64,000 nucleotides of DNA from Schistosoma mansoni (taxonomy: Eukaryota; Platyhelminthes; Trematoda; Strigeidida; Schistosomatidae): the NCBI RefSeq assembly GCF_000237925.1, contig NC_031495.1:39460210-39524209 (forward strand), in the 5' to 3' direction. Positions 46,101-57,200 of the stretch are shown in pieces. The position numbers and the translations under genes are program-made. Positions within the stretch are counted from its first letter, which is position 1. Each line of letters begins with the position of its first letter. Under the pieces are notes generated by a model. The model worked only from the letters and a program-made list of their open reading frames with translations. It ran no database searches and had not been told where the DNA came from.

Positions 46101-48957
46101 TGATTGACAAACGCAATCACATTGACGGTAAAGTACTTTTATGCATGAAATTTTGGTATTGCTAATCCTCAGTGGTATAAATAGTCATAGAACTATGATG
46201 AAAATCTATTTATAGAAAACTGACCCTGAATACTGCCAGATTTATCGACGGCGGAAATTCTAACCAAAACGCGTCCATGTCGCAAATCACTGAATGCCCA
46301 TTGACCATCTGAGCTGCACGAAAGCAAATAATCTCCAGTTGCATGAATACTTAAACCAGTTACAGATCCCTTGTGCGCACGAATTATACTTGCACATTGA
46401 CCTTGTTCGACACCCCATACTCTTAGCGTTGTGTCAGGCGAACCTGTGAACACTAATTCTTCAGATGGATGATAAACAACCTGTGTAACCTTTTTGTTAT
46501 GTCCTTTGAGAATGGATATGACCTTTTAGATGAAAATATAGCACAGCGTGAATAAATAACAACGCTACAACTGTACTGATAGATTTCCGTAGTAAATAAT
46601 ACAAAAAAGCAAATAGAAGCAAACAAAAAACACTGAAGTCATATTTTAGGAAAGAATATACAAATTTACTTGAAAGCAGAACTTTCATTCATTTAGCTTG
46701 ATAAGAACGAAATCAACATGTAGCATTAAACTAAATCAGCTCTATATACCTCTAAAATACACATAACCAAATCCCAAACTAATACTTGTGATTACTGCAC
46801 GAGCATTAAGTGTTTTTTTACACAAATAAAAGCTACGTGCTTTGGCAAGAAGTTACTAGTCTATTAGTTTTAAATAATACAGCATTTTATCATTCCGCTA
46901 AAATTCAGAAATTAGAAAATACATATCCTGTAACCAGGATTATGCTCGTGTAATAAATAACACCTACTGTGTGACAGCCGATATTATCAACCTGATAAAA
47001 TTCCAAAATATAGGGCGGAATTCGAGACTTGACAGCGAAAAGTCTACCAAACATGCCCAGTTTTTGACATACGAATATCTTGAATGGATCACAACAGTAT
47101 GGTCTTTTCCCTATATTTATCCGTGAAATTGAGCCAAGTTGAAGAACAACACATTACCTCTATGAGGTAAAATGAATGTTGACAAAAGCAAAACATGGGG
47201 AGAACTTACTTGTGACGTAGAAAGATCAAATACAACAGCAGTTTTGTCATTACCCCCTGTTACAATCCTCTCAGGAGATGTCTTGCTGATGTCAAGACAA
47301 TTAATCCCAGGCATGCTAGCGGAATGAAGGCCTACATGATTAGCCAGCTGCTGGTATTCAGAAATAGCTCGCGATCTAGCCAATCCTTCGGGTACTGTTT
47401 TTCCACGTCGTTTTCGCTCTGCTGTAAGCTGACTAGCTCGTTCTTGTAAAGTGTTGATAACGTCTTCGCTTATACCAGTCTCTTCTTGTAGCTTTAAGGA
47501 ATCAAATGGTAATAAAATTAAATGGAACAATCGCACGAAGTCGAAATTATGGTAAAAAAAACTAACTCAAAGGAAACGTACATGATCATGGAAAATGATA
47601 AACTTAGGGCTGATGTACACAAAAGCCTCAAAATCATATTCTTTGCTGTTTATGAATAGGGGAGAATTTGTCATGTGAAACATGTTTGACACTTATTTCG
47701 AAATAAATGATTAATTTTGAATTCAACGGAAAAATACGAAGAGAATATTTATTCGTTTATCTAATGAACGTAAAATTAAATCACTATAATCCGAATCACT
47801 AATGTTCGTTATGGGTTAAATTATTATGAAAGACCTCTCCCTAAAAAAATTTTGGGTAGTGATTACAGTGTAACAACAGACAAGAGAATGAAAAGCAATT
47901 AGGCCTTCGATAGAAAGTAGACAATAAAAAAATAACGAGTACTGCAATAACCAAGTGTAATTGGATGAAGTAAGTTAAGAACCATGCGTCTTCAGTGACG
48001 GTTAACAGTAGTACGACCCTTGCTACATTAATAGAAATTCAAAAGCAGTATCCGCTAATCCAGAGCTCAGCAAACTCTTTGAACTCCAAAATACAGAGAA
48101 AATATTATCTTGAGAGTTATAAATTTAACAATAAGAATCGAGGGCATAGAAAATGTGGAAAAGGTCTTGGGTATGAACCTATAGGGACATGTATATAATG
48201 GGATCAAAATTAAGATTATACAGGTAGTTTTTAGAACACAGGTCACCATAAATGGGCAACATGTTGGAACTGTTGACATCATCATCACTAAATACATCAT
48301 ACCCTACGGTCTGCCCAAACTGGCTTTCAAGGGAAACGTCTTTGAAATCCTACAATTGGATCTTCCACTTCTTACTTACTTCAGTACTATAAAACAATCA
48401 CTCTGAGACCTATTATTACTATGAAGTACCTACCTGTACAAAATAATACAATTTGGAAGATAAATGACACTACCTCAATAACCGGCTAAATATATTTTAT
48501 ATCCAGTCCTAACTGATATGTAATGCGCACATATAATCAGTGACACAACATGATGAAAAACCTAGAGTGTACAACCATCTAAATATTTTTTTTTTCTCAT
48601 CAATACACAATAATGCGGTCCCATCAGACTTCTTGAAACTAGGGCTTGATCACCTTAGTGTACAAAAATATATTAAAATCATAGGGTGTAGGAGGAAATT
48701 CTTAGAATAAAACTCCAATATCATAAGATACTATCAGAGATAGATACCAAAATCATTCCATTCTTACCTGGTTTGAATCTACAGTACTTGAGTTGTCACT
48801 TGTGTCTGAGGATTGAGGAACAGTTGGAGCTGTGCCAGCAGGAGGTTGATGAGTTGTGTTAATATTTTGAACATTCATCTGAGATGGTTGTATTATACCA
48901 GCTTGTGGTTTTAATGTAGCCAAAGCTTCACGTGCAGCTGTTACTTCCTTTGTTAGC
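43188..48957 (-). CDS. PRPF19: pre-mRNA-processing factor 19, exons 3-7 (coiled coil and WD40 propeller), inverted
   Basis: Continuation of PRP19 in the opposite orientation to exons 1-2. Exons (minus strand): 48957-48768, 47491-47210, 46522-46234, 44745-44501, 43421-43188 with TAA at 43190-43188. All junctions are GT-AG and phases agree (AG+G, 0, 0, 1, 0). Exon 3 gives [20 protein letters not shown] and a Gln/Thr/Ser-rich linker. Exon 4 gives [27 protein letters not shown] and the first WD repeat ([13 protein letters not shown]). Exon 5 gives [31 protein letters not shown] and [13 protein letters not shown]. Exon 6 gives [35 protein letters not shown] and [15 protein letters not shown]. Exon 7 gives [20 protein letters not shown] and [11 protein letters not shown]. 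With exons 1-2 the total is 531 residues (human PRP19 has 504); the excess is mainly in the linker. As assembled, this half has no start or U-box. Confidence 0.95.
43633..43812 (+). mobile_element. Sm-alpha-like SINE with hammerhead, flanked by a target-site duplication
   Basis: Inserted in the PRP19 intron between exons 6 and 7, antisense to the gene. Flanked by ATTACCATTAATAT at 43619-43632 and 43813-43826, a 14-bp duplication. It starts shortly before the pol III B-box (GGTTCGAATC, 43647-43656), so the A-box half is missing. The hammerhead and the family tail follow (GGTGGTCTAGCTTCAATTGA). The perfect target duplication and intact ribozyme suggest a fairly recent insertion. Confidence 0.85.
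43681..43726 (+). ncRNA. hammerhead ribozyme, intact core
   Basis: Stem I 5' strand GCACTG (43681-43686) pairs perfectly with CAGTGC (43721-43726). The core is CTGAGGA (43687-43693, fits CUGANGA). Stem II is GTCC/GGAC with loop CATAATA (43694-43708). GAAA at 43709-43712 leads into a 3-bp stem III closed by two bases, and the cleavage base is C43720. The very short stem III is typical of retrotransposon hammerheads. All invariant core bases are present. Established: Sm-alpha SINEs of schistosomes carry self-cleaving hammerheads. Confidence 0.85.
43827..44500 (-). other. remainder of PRP19 intron 6, nothing recognised
   Basis: AT-rich intron sequence between the SINE and exon 6, with no further element recognised. 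Confidence 0.5.
44746..46233 (-). other. PRP19 intron 5, nothing recognised
   Basis: AT-rich intron. A slightly GC-richer patch at 45330-45600 with TTCGTTTCCCACC and GTTAGCCGGCCCTAGG could be an old repeat, but no other copy was seen here. Confidence 0.45.
46523..47209 (-). other. PRP19 intron 4, nothing recognised
   Basis: AT-rich intron without a recognisable element or exon. Confidence 0.5.
47492..48767 (-). other. PRP19 intron 3, nothing recognised
   Basis: AT-rich intron between the linker exon (48957-48768) and the first WD40 exon. No repeat or additional exon recognised. Confidence 0.5.
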
Positions 48958-49494
48958 CTATAAGTCCGTTTTTACACGTTTAGTTAAATTAGCGGACTCA
49001 TCATTTTTCATAGTATTAAAATTTGAAACGAAACACCATCTCAACAATATAATATAGAGTTCTAAACATAAAGCCCAAGTTGTTAGAATGAATGTTATAA
49101 CCGGAATGACACTTAACAGTTAGCTTTGATTAGATTTTTTTAATTCAGGATCATAAACCTCATTTGTAAAATAGCGCCAAATATGTATGACTTAGTGAAT
49201 ATTTGTAATACATGACAAGGATCAAACGCTTAGGTACACTATTGGATGCTCTGAATGACAGTATGTTAATAAGCGCCTGTTTTTCGACTGTCTCATGGAA
49301 GCGAATCTGGGCCTTGTCCGTTTTTCCATGCAAAACCCCACCAATAGAAACGATATTACCGAAAAGTGTCCCCATTATTGCCGAATTATCTGGGATAGCG
49401 AAATTTACCCAATGTTTACAGTAAAGTTTTATGAATGTACAACAAGAAGATAAGTAGGGAATACAGATTAACCGCGAGCTTACAGAGTCGAGCC
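48958..49494 (-). other. right part of PRP19 intron 2, inside the inverted block
   Basis: Begins with the exon 3 acceptor (TTATAG on the minus strand) and runs to the inner edge of the right inverted-repeat arm. The minus-strand open frame that crosses into the arm is a chance frame over the LINE tail. Confidence 0.5.
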
Positions 49495-50831
49495 AGTCAG
49501 CTACAACGTAGGACCAAGCACATGTATGCATCAGTCCAAGTTGCCACACCTCATTAACACAACGAGATGAACACCGAATTCATAGAAGTAGTTACTTCAA
49601 TGGTAGTAGTATATAAAAGAGATTGCATATAAGGATATGATACAGGAGGAAAGAATTAGTTGGTAGAAAGAAAGGTACAAAGTGATTTTAAGCTCAAGGT
49701 TTAAGGTTAGATAAAGAGTAAATGCACCTGCACCATTGTGATCGGTTCTGAGCCATGTCACACAGAGTATCCAACCATTGGTTACGATAGTCGCGCGGAC
49801 CCCAGCAAAGTAGTCTGCATCTACCAACATGACTCGGACTAGAGGTTGGTGACTTCAAGCACTGATGCCATGTTTTGGTTTGGCCGCCCCTCACTTTCTT
49901 CCAACAATCTCCAATACTACTCGGCATTGCGCGTCCTGGTAATCGGTGTTCAGGCATACGTAACACGTGGCCAAACCACCTCAGTTGGTGAAGATTCACA
50001 ATCTCATCAACTGATTTACAACCGTTCCCTAATACCCTGTGTCTAACCTCACTATTACTTACCCGGTGATCCCAGCAGACACGAGCAATATTTCTAAGAC
50101 ATCTGTGTTCAAACACTAGTAACTTACGAGTATCTTCTACTCTTAATGGCCATGTTTCACAGCCGTAAACTAGAACAAAACGAACTGCTGCGCAGTATAC
50201 TCGTCTCTTAATTGATAGACAGATATCTCGCCTTCGCCATAGGTGACGTAAGCTGGCAAAAGCCAAACGAACTTTTTTGAATCCGTGCTGAGATTTCGTC
50301 AGACACCAACCCATTGGGGCTGATCAGACTTCCAAGATAAGTGAAGTTGTTGACGTGTTCTACTACTTCACTCCCTATCCTTAGTTCAGGTGTTGACGCA
50401 GACCAGTCCTGAAGCAACAATTTACATTTAGATGGAGAGAAACGCATCCCAAACATCCTGGCATTGTTGTTTGATGTTACCAAAAGACTCTGCATTTTGT
50501 CAGAGTCTTCACCGAACAGGACTATGTCATCTGCGTATTCTGAGTCGATTAGTGGACCTCCTGTAAGGAGATCAATTCCTGAAAATTCAGTCGACGAGAG
50601 CGTTATTTTCAGCAGTAGGTCTATGATGAAGTTAAACGAAAATGGAGATAGTGGACAGCCTTGTCAGACACCACTTGAGGTTGTAAAATCAGATGGCAGT
50701 TTGCCATAAGCTGTCACTTGATTAGTAATGATAGAGTAAAGAGCCTTTTGTGATACAAGACTTAATTTCGTGATTTCGAAACCATGTGGGTGATTAAGGT
50801 ACACGATTTCAAGTATACGCGCACTGATGCA
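49495..50831 (-). repeat. right arm of the 1337-bp inverted repeat, mostly a LINE 3' half
   Basis: Reverse complement of 39936-41272, same length. The minus-strand frames 50495-50208, 50314-49694 and 49830-49597 give proteins identical to those of the left arm. The arm starts with the LINE 3' tail (AGTCAGCTACAACGTAGGAC) and ends beyond the LINE with the same 83 non-LINE bases (50749-50831). Flanks on both sides differ from those of the left arm. Confidence 0.93.
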
Positions 50832-50929
50832 TTTTGCTAATAATGAGATAGGTAATTGCTCGTAGAACTTTCGATGATTACCTATTCAGACTACTTGTCT
50901 TGCCTTAACTTTCTCTACAAGCGCAAACT

Positions 50930-52500
50930 GTGCTGGTCTGTTTTAAAAATACTCAGTAGATGAGCTGGCTGCATCTGCTGACCACATCCTGGAAATCACG
51001 GCTTTTTCAGTCAAACAAAAAATCTCAAACGATCTAGGATGATATTACAGTACTATGTCATACACTTGACGCTATCTTAGATATTGCAATGACCGTAAAC
51101 GGTCACATACTCCGCAAAGAAGCACTTCGTTAGACGATCTGTCTCCAGACCACGAGAGACGGATAACCCCGACTTGTGCTGGTATCATAAGCAATACGGA
51201 AAGTCTTTCAGAAATTGCAGAAAACCCTGCAGTTATCTGGACCCGAAATCAACCGACACAAAAAGGAATTCGAGAAACTTCACAGCCGGCACGCGTTAAC
51301 TGCAACCGTAGCCGGCGAACATAGCCGTTTTTTATTCGTCATAGATGTGATAACGGAAGTTCGCTATCTCGTCGATACTGGCACAAAAGTGAGCGTTCTT
51401 CCTGCGAATTCCCACGACCGGCTTCACGAATCTGTTTTAAACTTACAGGTGGTAAAAGGTATGTTTTACTAAAGTTGGGTTTACGCAGACGCATTGACTG
51501 GATCTTTGTTGTTGCGGATGTGTTTATGCCAATCATTGGTATAGGCCTCCTACAACATCGCAACCTTCCCATCGATACATTAAAACGGAGGCCAGTGGAC
51601 GGAAACGCCAAGTTATCTGTTTGCGTAACTTCTTTTTCCGGTTGCAACTTATCGCCAGTCACAATTAGGCACACAGTAGACCCATTATATAAACAATTAT
51701 TCGATAAGTACTCAGAGATATAGCAACTGCAACCGAAATCGTCATGTGTAACCAGCGGTGTTACACATCACATCACGACTGTAGGACCACTTTTATTCTC
51801 GAAAGCATGCCGACTGGCACCCAAAAAGCTGAGGTTGGCTGAAAACGAATTCAACTACATAATAGAGTTAGGAATCATTCGACCGTCAAACAGCTCATGA
51901 TCATCTCCTTTGCATATAGTCCCTAAAAAGGACATCAACGATTGGTGTCCAACTAGTGACTATGGGCGTTTGAATACAAAAACCATTCCCGATCGGTACT
52001 TGTTGCCCCACATTCACGAGTTGACAACTACCTTGAAAAATACAACTGTCTTTTCGAAAATCAACTTGATTAAAGCCTATAACTAGATCCCTATGGCTAA
52101 TGAAGATATTCCGAAAAGTGCTATCATCACTCCCTTCAGACTCTATGGATTTTGCAAACGCCTTTCGGCCTTAAAAAAGCTTCCCAGACTTTTCAGAGGT
52201 ACATAGATGACGTTTTTCGTACATGCGTATGTTGATGACTGTTTGATAAGAAGTCCGTACAGAGAATACCATGTCCGACATCTGGAAATGGTGTTCAAAC
52301 GACTGCGAAAGGATGGAATTACTGTAAACATTCAGAAACGCCAAATCGGAACCGACTCTTTAGATTTCCTCGAACCCATTGTATTGCTCAAAGTATCTGA
52401 CCACTTAGAAGCAAAGCGACGGCCGTTTTGGATTACCCAGAACCGACCACCATTAAGTAATTGCGCACATTTAACGGTCTCGTAAGTTTCTATCGACAGT
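50930..52500 (+). mobile_element. Ty3/Gypsy LTR retrotransposon fossil, internal fragment
   Basis: Remains, in order: a gag-end/zinc-finger-like region, an aspartic protease with the DTG box (YLVDTGTKVSVLPA, about 51390-51430), and reverse transcriptase with a YVDDCLIRSP-type catalytic box (about 52225-52260) followed by EYHVRHLEMVFKRLRKDGI. No LTRs were found, and RNase H and integrase are not visible. It is heavily broken and old. Schistosomes carry several Gypsy families (Boudicca and the Saci elements); I cannot say which this is. Confidence 0.78.
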
Positions 52501-52530
52501 TTATACCGGTGTCCCAGATATAAGATTATG

Positions 52531-52570
52531 AGGTCGGTCACACACAACCTTTTTGTGAGTAATTTTTATG
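52531..52570 (+). repeat. short piece of the dispersed repeat at 38455
   Basis: GGTCGGTCACACACAACCTT followed by TTTGTGAGT matches the left half of the repeat at about 38616-38645 (GGTCACGCACGGCCTTTTTG). It is too short to define edges. Confidence 0.4.
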
Positions 52571-52989
52571 TTATTCAGATTAAACTCGCGTAGTTAAAAA
52601 GCTTACTGTCAGGAAAAATATTCGAGTTATAGATGAATTTTAAAACCTCTTGAACACCATTAGCTTGTATATCACTAACTTGGATTATATATATCGAATG
52701 ATTAGGAGCCTACTCGAGTTAGACGGGAACGGTGTAACCAACAGTTAACTTCGAAGTCACACTTCGCGGTCAGCCCCTACCGAAGCTTACCCCTACGTCG
52801 TATCAAGGTACAGTTGCTTCTTTGAAGACAGGATAACATAAAGGGCGTTATCATAGAAATACATTGTTTAGAGTAGGTACAAGAGAAAGTGTGACCATTA
52901 CCTCATGGACCAATCCATGGCGTACGATTAGCGGAAACGCGGTAGTTGTACCTGACCTTGATCGGGATCGATGAATTCATAGACCTTCA
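52571..52989. other. no recognised feature
   Basis: Between the Gypsy fossil and the LINE 5' region. May contain more of either element, but no domain is readable. Confidence 0.35.
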
Positions 52990-55900
52990 GTAACACAACG
53001 TCTCCAAATGCCCTGGTACGGCCGAGAGTGAGGAGAGGCCGCCCTCCCTTTCGAAATGCTCTCACATGGCCACGCGAATATATAGCCTCTGCCAGGGAAG
53101 TCCTACTCACTGCCAGCTCGGGGTGGGGGTATTGTTTACGAAATTGAGAGGACAAAAAGAGAATGTCTGGCGCTTTAACCGGGTTGGTGGACATAGAAGG
53201 TTCACCTAGGGGAGTTGGAAAACCCTGATTCCAAACCAATGGTGCAAATGGGCTCCAGTATCCTGAGGAAACAAATGGCGGATGAACCAGCTGTTGGTCA
53301 CTGGCTACCATGGGACTGCATCTCCTCGCGATGCTCCACTGCCTTTTGGGTTAGACCCTTAGGCCAAACGCCCTACGTGTGGCCCCCTAAGAAAACCACC
53401 TGCTTTGGTTTGGGTACCCGGACAGTATCACAGCCCTCACACAAATAAATGAAATGACGCTTTCTACTGACAATCCTATTCTCGCTCCAACTAAAAGTTA
53501 GTTAATTTATATTATTATTTACCACGTCGCTTATTCACTCCGTTTTATTCTTCATTTGTGTATCCTTACTTTTCAACTTATGCAGCAGCTCGCCCATGGT
53601 GGAAACTCTGTCCTATCTAAACGGCTCGAGTCACTGACTGGTCGAAAGTGAATGCTTCCTCCGAATCGAAATACTGAACCAGTCTTTCTGAAACCACGTA
53701 CACCGTTCAATGTGACTCCCTTCAACAGTCACACAATAATGCAGATGGGATAACAGATAGGGCTGGCTATGTCTTTAGAAAGTCTTAATGTCGACGTTTG
53801 TTGTCTGTCCGAGACCCGTACTCAAGACTCTAGTGACGTACAACAAATTCGCTTCGAAAAGCCTGTTCTATGTGCGTTTATCAAGAGATCCTGTGGCATC
53901 TTCGTCTGGTCTTGCTGGCGTTGGTATCACACTAAGCGCTAGAGCTCAGGCAGCACTAATCGATTGGATCCCCATTAACAGTCGGTTATGTGCTGTTAGA
54001 TTAGTAAGCTCCATCAAAGTGAGAAGAAATAGACGTGAGAAACGATGTCTTTTCGTCATCTCCGCCTATGCTCCGACAGATTGCAGCCCGGATGCAATCA
54101 AGGATGGGTTCTACCACCAGTTAACTGTTGTTCTCTAGAAAGTGCGCATGACAGATATTGTTGTACTAGCCGGAGACTTGAATGCACAGGTCGGGCGTCT
54201 AGGCACAGAAGAGAGTTGTTTAGGTGGCTGAGGGGACTTGTTGGTCGCAGGACAGATAACGGGGACCGTTTGCTGCAACTGTGCACAGACCACAACCTGT
54301 TTCTGGCTAGCACTAACTTCCGGCACAGTCATCGCCAATGTGCCACCTGACGTCCTTCATCTGCATCTCTAGCCTGGAATCAGATTGATTACATCGCGAT
54401 CAGCTACCGCTGGCGTGGTTGTGTACAAGACTGCTGCTCTTCATGGAGTACATGTCTGGACTCTGATCATGCGCTGGTATGAGCCAATCTTACCCTACTT
54501 TTCAGTGGCCAACGAATTGATCGTCATCAACAGATCGATGTCAGAAAATTGGTTGCTACTTCTGTTGCAAGTAAGTATCGAACCAAGCTTATTTCTAGGC
54601 TAGCTACCATCCCACCGAAGTGTAGATGAGCATTGGTTGCAACCGCATTTCTGTAACAACTGTCGAGGGATAAGTCTACTTCCGATTGAGTCCAAACTGT
54701 TGGCTTCTGTTATTCTTCGTAGGTTGTTTAAAACACGAGAAAGATTGACTCGCGAGGAGCAGGCTGGTTTTCGTTCTGGTCGAGGATGCATTGATCACAT
54801 CTTCACCCTCCGCCAAATGTTATAACACCGTCATACCTATCACAGACCAACAATCGTAGTGTTTCTTGATATCAGGGTCACCTTTGATTCTTTGGACAGG
54901 ACTGTTCTCTGGGATTGTCTGTTGAAGAAGGGTGTGCTTGAGAAGTTTATTAACATCTTAAAGGCCCTGTATACAAACACCTCAGACAGAGTGAGGGCAT
55001 ACAACCACCTTTCTCCATTGCTTCATTCAAGCAGTGGGGTTGGGCAAGGTTGTCCAATCTCACCGTTCTCCTTCAACTTTGCCATCGACGACATTTTGGG
55101 AACAGCTCAGATGGATGTAAGTAATGGCAATGTGGATATATTGCCAGGACTAGCAGGATACTAATCCTGTACTCACCCTGGGCGGTGAGCAGATTGAAGT
55201 AGTTGAGAAGTTCGTGTATCTAGGTAGCTGCATAAGTGCTGGTGGTGGCGTGGGTGATGAGATCGATACACGTATAATGAAAGCCAGAGAGGCTTATGCC
55301 AATCTGGGCCATCTTTCGCACCTTCGTGATGTTAGTCTGGCTGTAAAAGGTCGGATTTACAACGCGTCGGTGAGAGCAGTTTTGCTTTGTGCTTGTGAAA
55401 CCTGGCTTCTCCAACTTGAGGATTTTAGAAGGATCTCTGTGTTCGATCATCGTTGTCTCCGAAGGATTGCTGACATCCAGTGGCAACACCATGTTAGTAA
55501 TGCAGAGGTTCGGCATCGTGTGCTCGGGTGCAGAGACGATAATTCAGTTGATGTCACCATCTTGAAACACCGACTTCGGTGGCTTGGACATGTTTTACGA
55601 ATGTCGTCCCAGAGACTTCCACGCCGTGCATTATTTGCCGACTCTGGGACTGGTTGGAAAAAGCGGAGAGGAGGTCAGTGTATGACATGGTGTCGTGGTA
55701 TGAAAGAAAGCTGCAAAGGACTGGCTTCTGTTGGTCCTAACCGACCCTCTGGTTGGGGTGCAAATGATGCTGCAACACAGTGGCTAGAGACGTTATCAGG
55801 TGTGGCTGAGAATCTAAGCCAGTGGCGATCCTGCTGTAGCTTTCGTTTACTTAGTTCATAAAGAGTGGTCATAACTTCCTTAACTGAAAGTGATCTTTTG

Positions 55901-56125
55901 GTTGTACATTTCAGTTCCTTTTGGCGAAATTCTCTCGTTTTCCCCCATTATTACTCTCATTATAACACTAACATACACTATGTGGTTCTTGTTGTTCCTT
56001 CTTTTTTTCTTATATGCACCTCACCCCTTTTCTCTCCCCATTCTCATTGTTTTGTGTGGAGCATATATATCTGGTGCCCCCTTGTACCAATACTTATGTG
56101 TTTAAATAAAATAAATAAATAGATA
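52990..56125 (+). mobile_element. RTE-like LINE with 5' region, endonuclease and RT, internally deleted
   Basis: A GC-richer 5' region (about 52990-53460) precedes the coding remains. Endonuclease: VCCLSETRTQDSS near 53800, CLFVISAYAPTDCSPDAIK (54048-54105), LAGDLNAQVGRLGTEES near 54170, and NQIDYIAISYRW near 54380. Reverse transcriptase: CRGISLLPIESKLLASVILR (54660-54720), [35 protein letters not shown] (54860-54910) and GVGQGCPISPFSFNFAIDDI. The YADD segment is deleted: the text passes from the GCPISPF block straight to the TYLGSCISAGG-like region. The C-terminal frame 55214-55861 is open for 215 codons. The 3' tail ends AAATAAAATAAATAAATAG near 56125. Several stops and frame changes; inactive. 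Confidence 0.85.
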
Positions 56126-56889
56126 GTGACCTAACTGCCGGATGATTTCCCCAGAACTCAGTGATATTTCCTTGGCCCTACAAGATTGAAACAAGAAATT
56201 TTTATGATTCTCAGATTTTCTCAGCTGAGTAAATATCAAGAATAAATTCCATTGGCTCTTAAATCACAGTGGACACACATAATCTGATTTCAGGAGTCAT
56301 TAGATCTGGATAATCACTACACTAATTTAAACGCCGTGGTCAACCGTCATATATATATAGATGAAAAGTAATGGGGTTGGTAAGGATATAACCGACCCAG
56401 TCCTAATAGGTGCTCGAGGTTGCAGTAAGTTGGTGACGACTCAGAGTGACCTCCCGAATGACCTTCATGAAAATACCACCTGTGGGAAATTCATTAGGAG
56501 TTTAGGGGCTATCACCAAAATATGTGCGATTATGGAGAGATATACGATAGTTTTCACCTCTGCAAGTAATGACTGATCATTTTCATTGCAGTCTCTTGTT
56601 GTCGAACTCATAGTTATTTTGCAATTGTTGGTATTTTAATCGACCTAGACATGTTTACATCACGTCTGTATCATCAATGTTATATGAACGTCAGTGGAGA
56701 CGCCAATGAATACAGCAAAGCGGCAAGTTAAACGAGACAGAACGCTGTGAAATGGTACCAGTCATGACCTACAGAGGTGGATAAGGGTGTCTAACCCCAC
56801 TCATTATATTAAGACTTTGATTGATAGGTAGGAGACTTCAGTCAAAGGATTGAGATTTGTGCACTGACGAAAGGTCGACGTCCTGTGTA
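56126..56889. other. no recognised feature
   Basis: AT-rich intergenic sequence; a 71-codon plus frame at 56361 shows no family resemblance. Confidence 0.4.
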
Positions 56890-57200
56890 ATTCTTTTTTC
56901 AATAAGGTCCTGTGAGTGTCTAGTTTTTTCTTGGATCAGTTTACAAAAGTTATTAAAGATGCCACAGACGTCTATAAATTCCTAGATTTCCCAACTTCGT
57001 TAGGAATCTCTTACGGAACACCAAGTCAAATGTTTTACTGAGGTCAGTGTAAATAATATCCTCCAATGTTTTTGTTACCACACGATGACATTCACCATTG
57101 TCTAACTATTAGGCTGTTACTCATGCATGACAATTCTTTGTTAGAACCATGTTGTATAGAAAAGAACTAGCTGAAAGTCCCTCAAGTTTTTATAGGACTG
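56890..57200 (-). mobile_element. CR1/Jockey-type LINE fragment, reversed
   Basis: On the minus strand the reverse-transcriptase motif A region reads LEDIIYTDLSKTFDLV followed by LTKLGNLGIYRRLW. This aligns with YIDFGKAFDKVP / YKLRNIGIGGNLL of the copy at 32750. Short, diverged, and without the catalytic box. Confidence 0.6.

Noticed and set aside
43188-48957. A separate WD40 gene unrelated to the U-box exons
   Set aside because: The phase, the split Arg codon and the conserved coiled-coil text all continue from the exon ending at 37666, so these are halves of one PRP19.
49160-49549. 129-codon minus-strand frame
   Set aside because: It starts in the reversed LINE 3' tail and runs into intron DNA; chance frame.
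39936-50831. Fold-back transposon or composite element with long terminal inverted repeats
   Set aside because: The arms are LINE 3' halves with ordinary LINE tails and enclose host exons in conserved order. No terminal motif or target duplication surrounds the pair.
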